Assembly (NCBI RefSeq): GCF_008923725.1
Contig: NZ_WBPF01000013.1
Span: 62,001 to 126,000 of the forward strand
DNA: 64,000 bases
Source: Bacillus sp. CH140a_4T
GTDB lineage: Bacteria > Bacillota > Bacilli > Bacillales > Bacillaceae_G
Direction of reading: 5' to 3'
Below the pieces are notes generated by a model. It did no database searches. It saw nothing but the letters and a program-made list of their open reading frames with translations, and had not been told where the DNA came from. The position numbers and the translations under genes are program-made. This document shows, one piece after another, positions 38,082 to 46,368 of this stretch. Position 1 is the first letter of the stretch, and the number at the start of each line of letters is the position of its first letter.

Positions 38082-38503
38082 GTTAAATCGTGCGAAAGAG
38101 AAAGTAAAAGAACGGAATTACAACAAAAGTATCGAATGTATTTCCTGTATATTTGCTTCAATTTTGTACTCCATATTATTTTGACGAAATCACCATAAAT
38201 AAGCTAACTTCATTTCATAATATGGATTTTCAAAACATATTTTTCTAGAATCGAACAAAAACACTTATAAAATGAAGCTTTTTTTATGAATCCCGTCACA
38301 TTTGAGACAATCCCTTTAAAAAACAGAATCGATAGTTTATTACGTTTATACAAATGTTTATCCTATAATAACTATGTTTTTTGATTCATTTAAAGGTGTA
38401 CAATTATTTTCTTATACATGCTGCAATACATAATGAAGAAGTGATTAAACAAACGGAGTAATATGGTAGGTGAGAAAAGAAGGGTAAAGATTTTCATACC
38501 AAT

Positions 38504-38538
38504 AAAAAATGACCTAGTTCTACACTAGGTCATTTTTT
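38504..38538 (-). terminator. terminator after dapA
   Basis: AAAAAATGACCTAG and its complement form a 14-bp stem with a 7-nt loop and T-run at the dapA stop codon. Confidence 0.9.
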
Positions 38539-38539
38539 A

Positions 38540-39418
38540 TTAACGAGGGATAGATTGCATAACAGATTGTAACGTTACTCTTTCTTCTTCTGTTAATGGA
38601 AGAAGTGGTAAACGTACAGAACCTACATCTAACCCAACCATTTGTAACGCTGTTTTTACTGGCGTTGGGCTTGGCGCCATAAATAATGAATCCGTTACTC
38701 TTACAAGTAATTGATGTAATTTTTGCGCCTTTTTAAATTCTCCTGCTTGGAATGCTGCAATCATTTCTTGCATTTCATTTCCGATCACATGAGATGCTAC
38801 AGAAACGATACCTTTCGCTCCAACTGCCATAGCTGGTAACGTTAAACCATCATCACCGCTGTATACCGCAAAGTCGTCCGCTGTTTTTTCAATGATTTCT
38901 GTCATTGTTAACACATCGCCGCCTGCATCTTTAATCGCAACAATGTTTTCTATTTCTGATAAACGAACAACTGTATCAACGGAGATTTGTACAATAGATC
39001 GTCCTGGAACGTTATATAGCATAACCGGAAGCGGCGTGCTTTCAGCAATTGCTTTAAAATGCTGATACATTCCTTCTTGACTCGGTTTGTTATAATACGG
39101 TGCTACTAGCATTACTGCATCAACACCAACTTCTGTTGCCTTTTTCGTTAAGTCAATAGAAGCATGCGTATTATTGCTACCTGTTCCAGCGATTACGGGC
39201 ACCCTTTTATCGACAACAGATACGACATGGCGATATAACGCTACTTTTTCTTCTGAAGTTAATGTAGGAGATTCTCCTGTCGTTCCTCCTACCACGATTG
39301 CTGTTGTACCGTTATCTATTAAATAATTTACCAATTTCGTTGTCTTTGCAAAATCGATATTTCCGTTTTTATCAAACGGAGTTACCATCGCGGTTGCAAT
39401 TGTCCCAAAATCTATCAT
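38540..39418 (-). CDS. dapA: 4-hydroxy-tetrahydrodipicolinate synthase
   Basis: DapA condenses pyruvate with aspartate semialdehyde, the first committed step to diaminopimelate, lysine and dipicolinate. The Schiff-base lysine is in VAIKDA (about residue 163), and the catalytic Tyr in LYNVPGRS (about 135). The 292 residues form the usual TIM barrel. It is 11 nt from dapG and is the last gene of asd-dapG-dapA. The product is used by DpaA/DpaB, encoded just upstream, to make spore dipicolinate. Confidence 0.97.
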   Translation of the reverse strand: MIDFGTIATAMVTPFDKNGNIDFAKTTKLVNYLIDNGTTAIVVGGTTGESPTLTSEEKVALYRHVVSVVDKRVPVIAGTGSNNTHASIDLTKKATEVGVDAVMLVAPYYNKPSQEGMYQHFKAIAESTPLPVMLYNVPGRSIVQISVDTVVRLSEIENIVAIKDAGGDVLTMTEIIEKTADDFAVYSGDDGLTLPAMAVGAKGIVSVASHVIGNEMQEMIAAFQAGEFKKAQKLHQLLVRVTDSLFMAPSPTPVKTALQMVGLDVGSVRLPLLPLTEEERVTLQSVMQSIPR

Positions 39419-39429
39419 GGTCTCACTCC

Positions 39430-40662
39430 TTATTGTTCCAGTTGCTTTTCTTTTGAAAGCTCAAACGCACTATGTAATGCATTTACAGCCTCCACTAAAT
39501 CAGTTTCTTTTACAAGAACCCAAATTGTCGTATGGCTATCTGCCGATTGCAAAATTTGAATACCTTTTTCAGCTAAAGCTGTAACGATTTTCGCAGTAAC
39601 CCCTGGGTATCCTGCCATTCCAGCTCCTACAATAGATACTTTTGCACAATGCTCTGTCACAATTGGCTCATATCCAAGGTTTTTTAATAATTCAACTGCA
39701 CGACTTGATACACTATCACTCACCGTATAAGCTACCCCAGTAGGTGAAATGTTAATTAAATCGACACTGATTCCTTCATTCGCCATTTCTTTAAACACAT
39801 GCTGTTGTAAATCATATGCTGTTTCTTTTGCAAGCACTTTAATTTGCGTCACATTTGATACATGAGCGATACCTGTAACAGGACGTTCTTCTACATCACG
39901 GCCTTTTGTCGCACCGTCCGATGCTGAAATAAGCGTACCTTCACTATCAGAATACGTAGAACGTACACGAAGTGGTACTTTGGCATGCATCGCAATTTCA
40001 ACTGCACGTGGATGAACGACTTTTGCACCTTGATATGCCATGTTACAAATTTCATTGTATGTTACCGTTTGAAGATGACGTGCATCTTTTACAATGCGAG
40101 GATCCGCAGTCATAACACCTTCTACATCTGTAAAGATATCAATAAATTCAGCATGAAGCGCAACACCTAATGCAGAAGCTGAAGTATCGCTACCTCCGCG
40201 CCCAAGTGTTGTCGTATCACCTTTTTTCGTTTGTCCTTGGAATCCTGTAACGACGATTACATCTACATTTTCTAATTCTTCATGTACACGATCGCAATTC
40301 ATTTCAATAATCTTAGCATTCGTAAAATCCTCATTTGTTACAAAACCAGCTTGTGCACCATTTATTGCCGCTGCTTTTATACCGTTCTCATTTAACATGT
40401 TAGAGAAGACGATTGCTGAGATTAATTCTCCGCATGATAATAATAAATCTTGCTCACGATTAGAAATGCGAGATTCCTCTTGATTTACAAGACTTAACAA
40501 AGTATCAGTTGCATATGGTTCACCTTTACGGCCCATAGCAGATACGACAGTAACTACTTTATAACCCGCATCTAGCGATTTTTTTATATGATGGAGCGCG
40601 TGCTTACGTCCATTTTCATCACGTACAGACGTGCCACCAAATTTTTGAACAATAATTTTCAT
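39430..40662 (-). CDS. dapG: aspartate kinase I
   Basis: DapG phosphorylates aspartate at the head of the pathway. The nucleotide-binding KFGGTSV is at residues 6-12, the kinase domain runs to about 245, and two ACT domains follow (about 265-405). In B. subtilis this isozyme is feedback-inhibited by meso-diaminopimelate. I chose ATG 40662 because GAAGGTG lies 6 nt upstream; the in-frame GTG three codons earlier is inside that site. The length becomes 410 residues. Context with asd, dapA and dpaAB identifies it as the DapG isozyme rather than LysC. Confidence 0.95.
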   Translation of the reverse strand: MKIIVQKFGGTSVRDENGRKHALHHIKKSLDAGYKVVTVVSAMGRKGEPYATDTLLSLVNQEESRISNREQDLLLSCGELISAIVFSNMLNENGIKAAAINGAQAGFVTNEDFTNAKIIEMNCDRVHEELENVDVIVVTGFQGQTKKGDTTTLGRGGSDTSASALGVALHAEFIDIFTDVEGVMTADPRIVKDARHLQTVTYNEICNMAYQGAKVVHPRAVEIAMHAKVPLRVRSTYSDSEGTLISASDGATKGRDVEERPVTGIAHVSNVTQIKVLAKETAYDLQQHVFKEMANEGISVDLINISPTGVAYTVSDSVSSRAVELLKNLGYEPIVTEHCAKVSIVGAGMAGYPGVTAKIVTALAEKGIQILQSADSHTTIWVLVKETDLVEAVNALHSAFELSKEKQLEQ

Positions 40663-40685
40663 ATTTTGCACCTTCTCTTAGCCGT

Positions 40686-41732
40686 TTACACTAATTGTAA
40701 TTTTACTAAGCGCTCTGCAATTTGAACAGAATTCCATGCAGCGCCTTTTAATAAGTTATCAGATACGACCCAAAGATGGAATCCTTTATCGTTATTTAAA
40801 TCTTTACGGATTCTTCCAACGAATACTTCGTTTTTACCTACTGCAGTAGCTGGCATTGGATATAACTGCTCTTCTGGATTATCTTGCAGAACGATACCTT
40901 CCGCATTTGCAAGTAAGCTCTTGAATTCTTCTACTGTTACGCCTTCTTTTTCTACTTCGATGTAAACAGACTCTGAGTGACCTGATACAACTGGTAAACG
41001 TACACATGTTGCCGCTACTTCTAACTCAGGCATATGCATAATTTTTTTCGTTTCATTAATCATTTTCATTTCTTCAAACGTAAATCCATTATCTTGGAAT
41101 TTATCAATCTGTGGAATCGCGTTGAAAGCAATTTGGAAATGTTTCTTATCACCTGATACAGGTAAAACATTTGCCTTCACTTCTTCACCATTTAAGATTG
41201 CTTGTGATTGTTCATGAAGTTCTTCAATCGCTGCCGCACCAGCACCTGATACAGCTTGATATGTGGAAACGATTACTCGTTTTAAACCATATTGCTGACG
41301 AACTGGCTCAAGAGCTACTACCATTTGAATTGTAGAACAGTTTGGATTTGCAATAATACCATTATGTTCTTTTAAGTCGTTTTCATTTACTTCAGGTACA
41401 ACAAGTGGCACGTTTTCTGTCATACGGAATGCACTTGTATTATCAACAACAATCGCACCGCGCTTTGCTGCTTCTGGCGCTAATTGTTTTGATACAGATC
41501 CACCAGCACTAAATAGTGCGATATCTACTCCTTCAAAACTTTCAGGAGTTGCCTCTTGAACTGTAAATTCTTCGCCTTTAAATACAAGTTTCTTACCTGC
41601 AGATCGTTTAGATGAAAGTAACGTTAACTTCCCGATTGGAAATTCTCGTTTCTCTAAAGTATTTAACATTTGTTCACCAACTGCGCCGGTTGCTCCAACT
41701 ACAGCGACATGAAAAGTTTTTTGCTTTTCCAT
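40686..41732 (-). CDS. asd: aspartate-semialdehyde dehydrogenase
   Basis: Asd reduces aspartyl phosphate to aspartate semialdehyde with NADPH. The Rossmann motif [10 protein letters not shown] is at residues about 12-21, and the active-site Cys is in NPNCSTIQM (about 130). I chose ATG 41732, since AAAGGGG lies 7 nt upstream; the preceding GTG codon is not needed. The length of 348 residues is standard. It is the first gene of asd-dapG-dapA, with a leader hairpin at 41778-41802. Confidence 0.96.
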   Translation of the reverse strand: MEKQKTFHVAVVGATGAVGEQMLNTLEKREFPIGKLTLLSSKRSAGKKLVFKGEEFTVQEATPESFEGVDIALFSAGGSVSKQLAPEAAKRGAIVVDNTSAFRMTENVPLVVPEVNENDLKEHNGIIANPNCSTIQMVVALEPVRQQYGLKRVIVSTYQAVSGAGAAAIEELHEQSQAILNGEEVKANVLPVSGDKKHFQIAFNAIPQIDKFQDNGFTFEEMKMINETKKIMHMPELEVAATCVRLPVVSGHSESVYIEVEKEGVTVEEFKSLLANAEGIVLQDNPEEQLYPMPATAVGKNEVFVGRIRKDLNNDKGFHLWVVSDNLLKGAAWNSVQIAERLVKLQLV

Positions 41733-41777
41733 CACTATGCCCCTTTCTAGATACCAATCCTTCTATAACTTAGAATC

Positions 41778-41858
41778 AGAAGGAGTATAGAATACCCCTT
41801 CTAATCTTAATAACGTTAATTTTATCATATTCTACAGTAAGAATGATGGTTTCATCAA
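41778..41858 (-). promoter_or_regulatory. asd promoter and leader hairpin
   Basis: A possible σA promoter on the minus strand is TTGATG (41853-41858), 18 nt, TAGAAT (41829-41834). The leader then forms a hairpin AGAAGGGGTAT-TCT-ATACTCCTTCT (41778-41802, 11 bp with one G-U). No lysine riboswitch features are present. Confidence 0.42.
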
Positions 41859-41882
41859 AAATTGTCCGTTTTTTTTCGTTTT

Positions 41883-42482
41883 TTAATTCATATATCTGAA
41901 TTTTTCTACGACAACCGGTTGCAATTGCTTTCCTTGCAACGCTTCTAATACTGTATCTTCAAGCAGCTCCATGCGAGCTACCATTGAGTTCGGTTTTTTC
42001 TCTGGTGCATCTTGACCGAATGGGACGAAGTAGATATTTTTTGTTGCCATTAGGCGCATGAGATTTACTCCATTAAGCCCCAAAGCATCATTCGTCGAAA
42101 CAGCCAATACGACAGGCTTGCCATTTCTTAGCGTCGCTTTCGCTGCCATTAGTACTGGAGAGTCTGTCATTGCATTTGCAAATTTACTCATTGAATTTCC
42201 TGTTAGTGGTGCAACTACCATACAATCTAGTGGGATTTTAGGTCCTAGTGGTTCTGCGCCAACAATTGAATTAATTGCTTTAAAGCCTGTTACTTCTTCA
42301 ATCTTTTTAATCCACTCTGCTCCTTCTCCAAATCTCGTATTTGTTGATTGAACAGTGTAAGAAACAACGGGGCGTACTTCTGCTCCCTCAGCAATTAACT
42401 TTTCTAAATGAGGCATTACTTCTTCGTACGTACAATGTGAGCCAGTAAAACCAAACCCTATTCTTTTCCCTTTTAAATTCAT
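41883..42482 (-). CDS. dpaB: dipicolinate synthase subunit B
   Basis: DpaB (SpoVFB) is the flavoprotein-like subunit of dipicolinate synthase, which oxidises the DapA product to dipicolinic acid in the mother cell. GFTGSHCTYEE at residues 11-21 and the VVAPLTGNSMSKFANAMTDSP region are typical of the flavoprotein family. At 199 residues it has the right length. Its ATG overlaps the dpaA stop by 4 nt, giving translational coupling. Dipicolinate with calcium gives spores their heat resistance. Confidence 0.95.
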   Translation of the reverse strand: MNLKGKRIGFGFTGSHCTYEEVMPHLEKLIAEGAEVRPVVSYTVQSTNTRFGEGAEWIKKIEEVTGFKAINSIVGAEPLGPKIPLDCMVVAPLTGNSMSKFANAMTDSPVLMAAKATLRNGKPVVLAVSTNDALGLNGVNLMRLMATKNIYFVPFGQDAPEKKPNSMVARMELLEDTVLEALQGKQLQPVVVEKFRYMN

Positions 42483-43381
42483 TCCCCATTCTCCTTTCTT
42501 GCGATTACGTCTTCTGCCAGTAACTGCGAAAGAACATTCGCTAAAATTTGTCCTGCTGTTTTTGGAGCAACAATACCTGGTAACCCAGGTGCTAACAGTG
42601 CTTTGACTCCTCTTTTTTCCGCATATCTAAAGTCGGTACCGCCTGGTTTAGAAGCTAAATCAATTACTAACGTATGAGCTGGCATTTTTGAAATGACATT
42701 CGCTGTCACGACGAGATGCGGAATTGTATTAATAACAATATCGATATTTCCTACTTCCTTCTCAATGTTCTGCATATGAAAAGGAGAAAACATCATTTCT
42801 GTAATACGTGCAATATGTTCCGATCGCCTTGCTCCAACTTTGACATGGGCTCCTAATGATTGAAATGCTCTGGCAACACTCATCCCTGTTCTACCAAATC
42901 CTAAAACCATTACATTAGAACCATGAATCGTATAGTCGGTATGTTGAATTACCATCATTAATGTACCTTCTACAGTTGGAATAGAATTGTAGATTGCCAC
43001 ATCATCACGATCAAATAATTTAACAAGTTTGCGGTTTGTAGTAGATACGAGATTTTCCAAGTAAGGCGTACCAATACCTGAATATATAGTAAAGTGTTCT
43101 GGTGTATTTTCAATTTGTTCTTTCGTTATAGAAACTTTTTCGTTTGAAAAAATAGTATCTACTTCTCCCTTGGCATTTGTACCTGCAACTGGCAAAATAA
43201 TTGCATCTACAGAAGTGAAATCTAAATTTTGTATACTTTCTTTTGCTGCCCCTGTGAAGCCATGATCTAACTGATCAAACCCTATCAATGAAAGTTTCGC
43301 ATCCAATTCAACTAGCTTGCGAATTACTTCTAGCTGTCTTGCATCTCCTCCTATGACAGCAATATGCATCTCAGTCAACAT
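42479..43381 (-). CDS. dpaA: dipicolinate synthase subunit A
   Basis: DpaA (SpoVFA) is the dehydrogenase-like subunit. A Rossmann loop GFGRTGMSVA lies near residue 160 and the C-terminal LLAPGLPGIVAPKTAGQI is strongly conserved. The start MLTEMHIAVIGGD matches the B. subtilis SpoVFA start, with AAGGTG 9 nt upstream. The length of 300 residues fits. A σK-like promoter at 43446-43473 suits late mother-cell expression together with dpaB. Confidence 0.95.
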   Translation of the reverse strand: MLTEMHIAVIGGDARQLEVIRKLVELDAKLSLIGFDQLDHGFTGAAKESIQNLDFTSVDAIILPVAGTNAKGEVDTIFSNEKVSITKEQIENTPEHFTIYSGIGTPYLENLVSTTNRKLVKLFDRDDVAIYNSIPTVEGTLMMVIQHTDYTIHGSNVMVLGFGRTGMSVARAFQSLGAHVKVGARRSEHIARITEMMFSPFHMQNIEKEVGNIDIVINTIPHLVVTANVISKMPAHTLVIDLASKPGGTDFRYAEKRGVKALLAPGLPGIVAPKTAGQILANVLSQLLAEDVIARKENGE

Positions 43382-43445
43382 TCCCTAATTCACCTTCTTT
43401 TTCTGTCATTTATAAGAAAAGTGCCTACTTTTTCTTTTTCCTCCA

Positions 43446-43473
43446 CATCATATGTAATGTACGAGTTTTAGGT
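43446..43473 (-). promoter_or_regulatory. putative σK promoter of dpaAB
   Basis: AC, 17 nt, CATATGATG on the minus strand, about 65 nt upstream of dpaA. It matches the σK pattern with one mismatch; B. subtilis spoVF is σK-dependent. Confidence 0.45.
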
Positions 43474-43580
43474 GATTGAAAAACAAAAAGCACGTATGAT
43501 TTATCCAGCTCTTTGTATGCAGTAAGACCCCCAACTCAAAATCTCAATTAATATAAACTAATACTCAGAAGGGCATGAAC

Positions 43581-43609
43581 AAAAAAAGATGACCAAAATG
43601 GCCATCTTT
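43581..43609 (-). terminator. terminator after ymxH
   Basis: AAAGATGGCCA and TGGTCATCTTT pair with one A-C mismatch and run into seven T's on the minus strand, at the ymxH stop codon. Confidence 0.8.
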
Positions 43610-43860
43610 CACTTCGAATTTGAACGATCCGTAATATCACAAAGGATCATATCATGCCCCACTTTTTTAATTTGGCTCCACCCTACTCTTATTTCTTGTG
43701 GTTCCTTTTTAAAACCTCCCCATTTCCCAGCAGGTATGATAAGAACCTGTATTTGCCCATCCTTCTCATCAATCTCTAAATCCACATGACCTAAAACCCC
43801 CATTTTTTCGGCTCTTTCTAAATTTACAATCTCTTTACCACTTAATTCGCTTAAACGCAT
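43609..43860 (-). CDS. ymxH: YlmC/YmxH family PRC-barrel protein
   Basis: An 83-residue PRC-barrel protein of unknown function, starting MRLSELSGKEIVNL, with a conserved LIIPAGKW segment in the middle. The family is restricted mainly to endospore formers. It lies between mlpA and dpaA as ymxH does in B. subtilis. GGGGGAG precedes the ATG. A sporulation role is likely from distribution and context but is not shown by the sequence. Confidence 0.88.
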   Translation of the reverse strand: MRLSELSGKEIVNLERAEKMGVLGHVDLEIDEKDGQIQVLIIPAGKWGGFKKEPQEIRVGWSQIKKVGHDMILCDITDRSNSK

Positions 43861-43926
43861 ACACTCTCCCCCTACCGAATTATAAATTTAAGTTATCCAT
43901 AATTAGTACCTATTCTGTATATCCCC

Positions 43927-43968
43927 AAAAAATAACCGTATCTCATTTAAAAGAGATACGGTTATTTT
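43927..43968 (-). terminator. terminator after mlpA
   Basis: A perfect 15-bp stem (AAATAACCGTATCTC and complement) with an A/T-flanked 9-nt loop lies about 20 nt after the mlpA stop. Confidence 0.88.
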
Positions 43969-43989
43969 TACATACTTCATATAAAGCAA

Positions 43990-45231
43990 TTATAGTTTTA
44001 TTCCTTTTGGAAGTTTTCCATCTGGACTAATTAATGCTGCAGAGAATTCATCTGTAAACATGTTACGAATTAACTCATCAACATTTTCTTTTGTTACAGT
44101 GTTTACACTTTCAATAATCTCATCAAGTGAACGATGCTTACGAAGTAGCAATTCATTTTTACCATTACGGCTCATACGGCTATTTGTACTTTCTAAACTT
44201 AACATTAAGTTTCCTTTTAATTGCTCTTTACTATTAATAAGCTCTTTTTCTGTAATACCTGTATTTTTCAATGTTTCTAATGTTTCCTGCATTGTTTCAT
44301 ACAGTGTATCTAATTGTTGGCTACCTGTTCCACCATACAGCGTTAACATACCTGTATCTTCATAAGAAGAATGGTAAGAAAATACTGAATAGGCTAACCC
44401 GCGTTGCTCACGTACTTCTTGGAATAAACGGCTACTCATACTACCGCCTAAAACGTTATTTAATACGATTAAGTTATAAATATCTTCGTGTCCCATTTGT
44501 AAGCCTTTATATCCTAAACATAAATGAGCTTGTTCTGTTTCCTTTTTACGTGCTACCTTATTAAAATGGAAAATTGGGCTATGTACTTGTTCACGGTTTG
44601 TTGTTCCTTCATAACTACCGAAGTATTGCTCTACCGTTTGTAAGAAGGCTTCATCAATATTTCCTGCAACTGAAACAACTACATTTTCAGGTGTGTAATG
44701 ATCCTTGATATATTGGCGTAGCGTATCACCTGTAAACGTATCAAGCGTTTCTTCTGTCCCTAAAATAGGATATCCAAGCGGATGCGTTTCATATGTTGCT
44801 TTCGTTAACATATCATGCACAATATCATCTGGAGCATCTTCGTACATTTTAATTTCTTCACATACGACATTCTTCTCTTTTTTCAGTTCTTCCTCATCAA
44901 ATGTTGAATTAAAGAACATATCTGCTAATACATCTAAAGCATATTTAGCATGCTCATCTAGCACTTTTGCATAGTAACAAGTGTATTCTTTTGAAGTAAA
45001 AGCATTCACTTGCCCACCAATGCTATCAAATGATTCTGCAATTTCGCGTGCACTACGTGTTTCCGTCCCTTTAAAGAACATATGCTCTAAAAAGTGGGAA
45101 ACCCCGTTATTTTTTTCATTTTCATTTCTTGATCCCGCATGGATCCAAATACCAATCGCAACCGATCTTACAGTTGGTATATTCTCCATAACGATTCTTA
45201 CACCATTTTTACAAGTATATTTTTTAATCAA
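43990..45231 (-). CDS. mlpA: M16 family zinc protease MlpA
   Basis: MlpA (YmxG) is a processing-peptidase-type metalloprotease. The zinc motif HFLEH is at residues about 49-53 and the Glu ligand lies in KEKNVVCEEIKMYED. I chose the TTG start at 45231, reading (M)IKKYTCKNGVRI, because AGGAGG lies 7 nt upstream and the homologous B. subtilis protein starts there; the 413-residue product has normal length. The frame extends 19 codons upstream without a ribosome binding site. It is downstream of pnp and ylxY. Confidence 0.92.
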   Translation of the reverse strand: MIKKYTCKNGVRIVMENIPTVRSVAIGIWIHAGSRNENEKNNGVSHFLEHMFFKGTETRSAREIAESFDSIGGQVNAFTSKEYTCYYAKVLDEHAKYALDVLADMFFNSTFDEEELKKEKNVVCEEIKMYEDAPDDIVHDMLTKATYETHPLGYPILGTEETLDTFTGDTLRQYIKDHYTPENVVVSVAGNIDEAFLQTVEQYFGSYEGTTNREQVHSPIFHFNKVARKKETEQAHLCLGYKGLQMGHEDIYNLIVLNNVLGGSMSSRLFQEVREQRGLAYSVFSYHSSYEDTGMLTLYGGTGSQQLDTLYETMQETLETLKNTGITEKELINSKEQLKGNLMLSLESTNSRMSRNGKNELLLRKHRSLDEIIESVNTVTKENVDELIRNMFTDEFSAALISPDGKLPKGIKL

Positions 45232-45317
45232 AAACTTTCCTCCTACTGCCAGTTTCTCTAAATAAGTGCTATTATTTAATGATAACAAGTTTAAGGATGA
45301 ATGTCATGCAAATGTAT

Positions 45318-46217
45318 TTAATCCACACGTTTTTCATCCAGTAATTCTGTTATATTCCCTACTTTATATCCTTGTTCCTTCAATTTTGTAATCATTGTAT
45401 CTAATGCTTCTGCTGTAGATGAAGTTGGATGCATTAATACGATAGCACCTGGATGTATTTTTCTCATTACTCTCTGCAACAGTACATCTGGATCAGGTCG
45501 CTTCCAATCAATTGTATCTACAGTCCACATAATTGTTCCCATTTGGAAATCATCTGCAATGTTCACGACTTCATCCCGAAAACTTCCACTTGGCGGAGCA
45601 AACCATCTCACCTTTTGATTCGTAGCTGCTTCGATCATTCGATTTGTTTTTTGTAACTGATCTCGTATTTCATCAGACGATAGCGTTTTCATATTAGGGT
45701 GGGTATACGAATGATTTCCGACTTCTTGATTTGCATCGACAATCATTTTTGCAAATCGCAAATTTTCTTTCACCCAGCGTCCTTCTAAAAAGAAAGTCGC
45801 CTTCACATCATGTTTTTTCAATATTTCTAATATACGCGGCAAATACTCGTTTCCCCACGCCACATTTATTGTTAATCCCACCATCTTTTTATTTGGATGC
45901 CCCCTATAAATTGGAGCTGGTGATAAATCTTTTAAGTGGACACTTGGTGATACTTCCTTGAATTCAAGATGTTTTTGATCAAATTTCTTTAGTTTCTTCA
46001 TATTACCATAGGATGCTTCCATATCAACTTGTCTTCCATTATATCCCGGTGTCGCTTTCCATATTTTATCAATCATCGCATTTTGAGGTGCAATCTCATA
46101 TTGTTTTGCATGTTTTTGAATTTCTTCATACAAGTTATCCTGTGCAAAAACGGAATAAGAGCCTACACTGACATATAAAAAGAATATACATATGTATGCC
46201 AATATACGAGCTTTCAT
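45318..46217 (-). CDS. ylxY: polysaccharide deacetylase-like sporulation protein YlxY
   Basis: A secreted NodB-fold protein: an N-terminal signal peptide (residues 1-25, ILAYICIFFLYVSVG) and the NodB domain from about 105. Motif 2 HSYTH, motif 3 RWFAPPSGSF, motif 4 VDTIDW and motif 5 LMHP are present. Motif 1, normally TFDDG, reads INVAWG, so the catalytic-base and metal-binding Asp are gone. It may be an inactive or altered deacetylase acting on cell wall or cortex. The length of 299 residues and the position between pnp and mlpA match B. subtilis ylxY. Confidence 0.9.
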   Translation of the reverse strand: MKARILAYICIFFLYVSVGSYSVFAQDNLYEEIQKHAKQYEIAPQNAMIDKIWKATPGYNGRQVDMEASYGNMKKLKKFDQKHLEFKEVSPSVHLKDLSPAPIYRGHPNKKMVGLTINVAWGNEYLPRILEILKKHDVKATFFLEGRWVKENLRFAKMIVDANQEVGNHSYTHPNMKTLSSDEIRDQLQKTNRMIEAATNQKVRWFAPPSGSFRDEVVNIADDFQMGTIMWTVDTIDWKRPDPDVLLQRVMRKIHPGAIVLMHPTSSTAEALDTMITKLKEQGYKVGNITELLDEKRVD

Positions 46218-46340
46218 ATAAACCCTCCCATTAACTATATAAAAACCTTTTTTCTTCTTATCTTTGTTAATTTGAGCGTTATAATGAAAACTATACCTAT
46301 ACTGACATAAAAATATATATAAATCATATTTTTACATAAC

Positions 46341-46366
46341 AAAAAAAGCCAGTTTAACTGGCTTTT
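46341..46366 (-). terminator. terminator after pnp
   Basis: A perfect palindromic 11-bp stem (AAAAGCCAGTT and complement) with a T-run overlaps the end of pnp. Confidence 0.85.
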
Positions 46367-46368
46367 AC

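Larger units (their letters stand above)
37781..38539. other. long intergenic region with rnjB leader
   Basis: These 759 nt separate dapA from rnjB. They hold the dapA terminator, a stretch of about 400 AT-rich nt (38090-38500) in which I see no supported gene, a possible promoter at 38052-38081, a GC-poor leader, and the inverted-repeat element directly in front of rnjB. Confidence 0.6.

Noticed and set aside
38463-38528. 21-codon plus-strand frame with GGAG 4 nt before its ATG
   Set aside because: It runs into the dapA terminator hairpin, the spacing is short, and there is no promoter with two boxes. Chance occurrence is likely.
41733-41882. Possible lysine riboswitch before asd
   Set aside because: The region is only 150 nt and lacks the conserved L-box junction sequences; only a simple hairpin is present.
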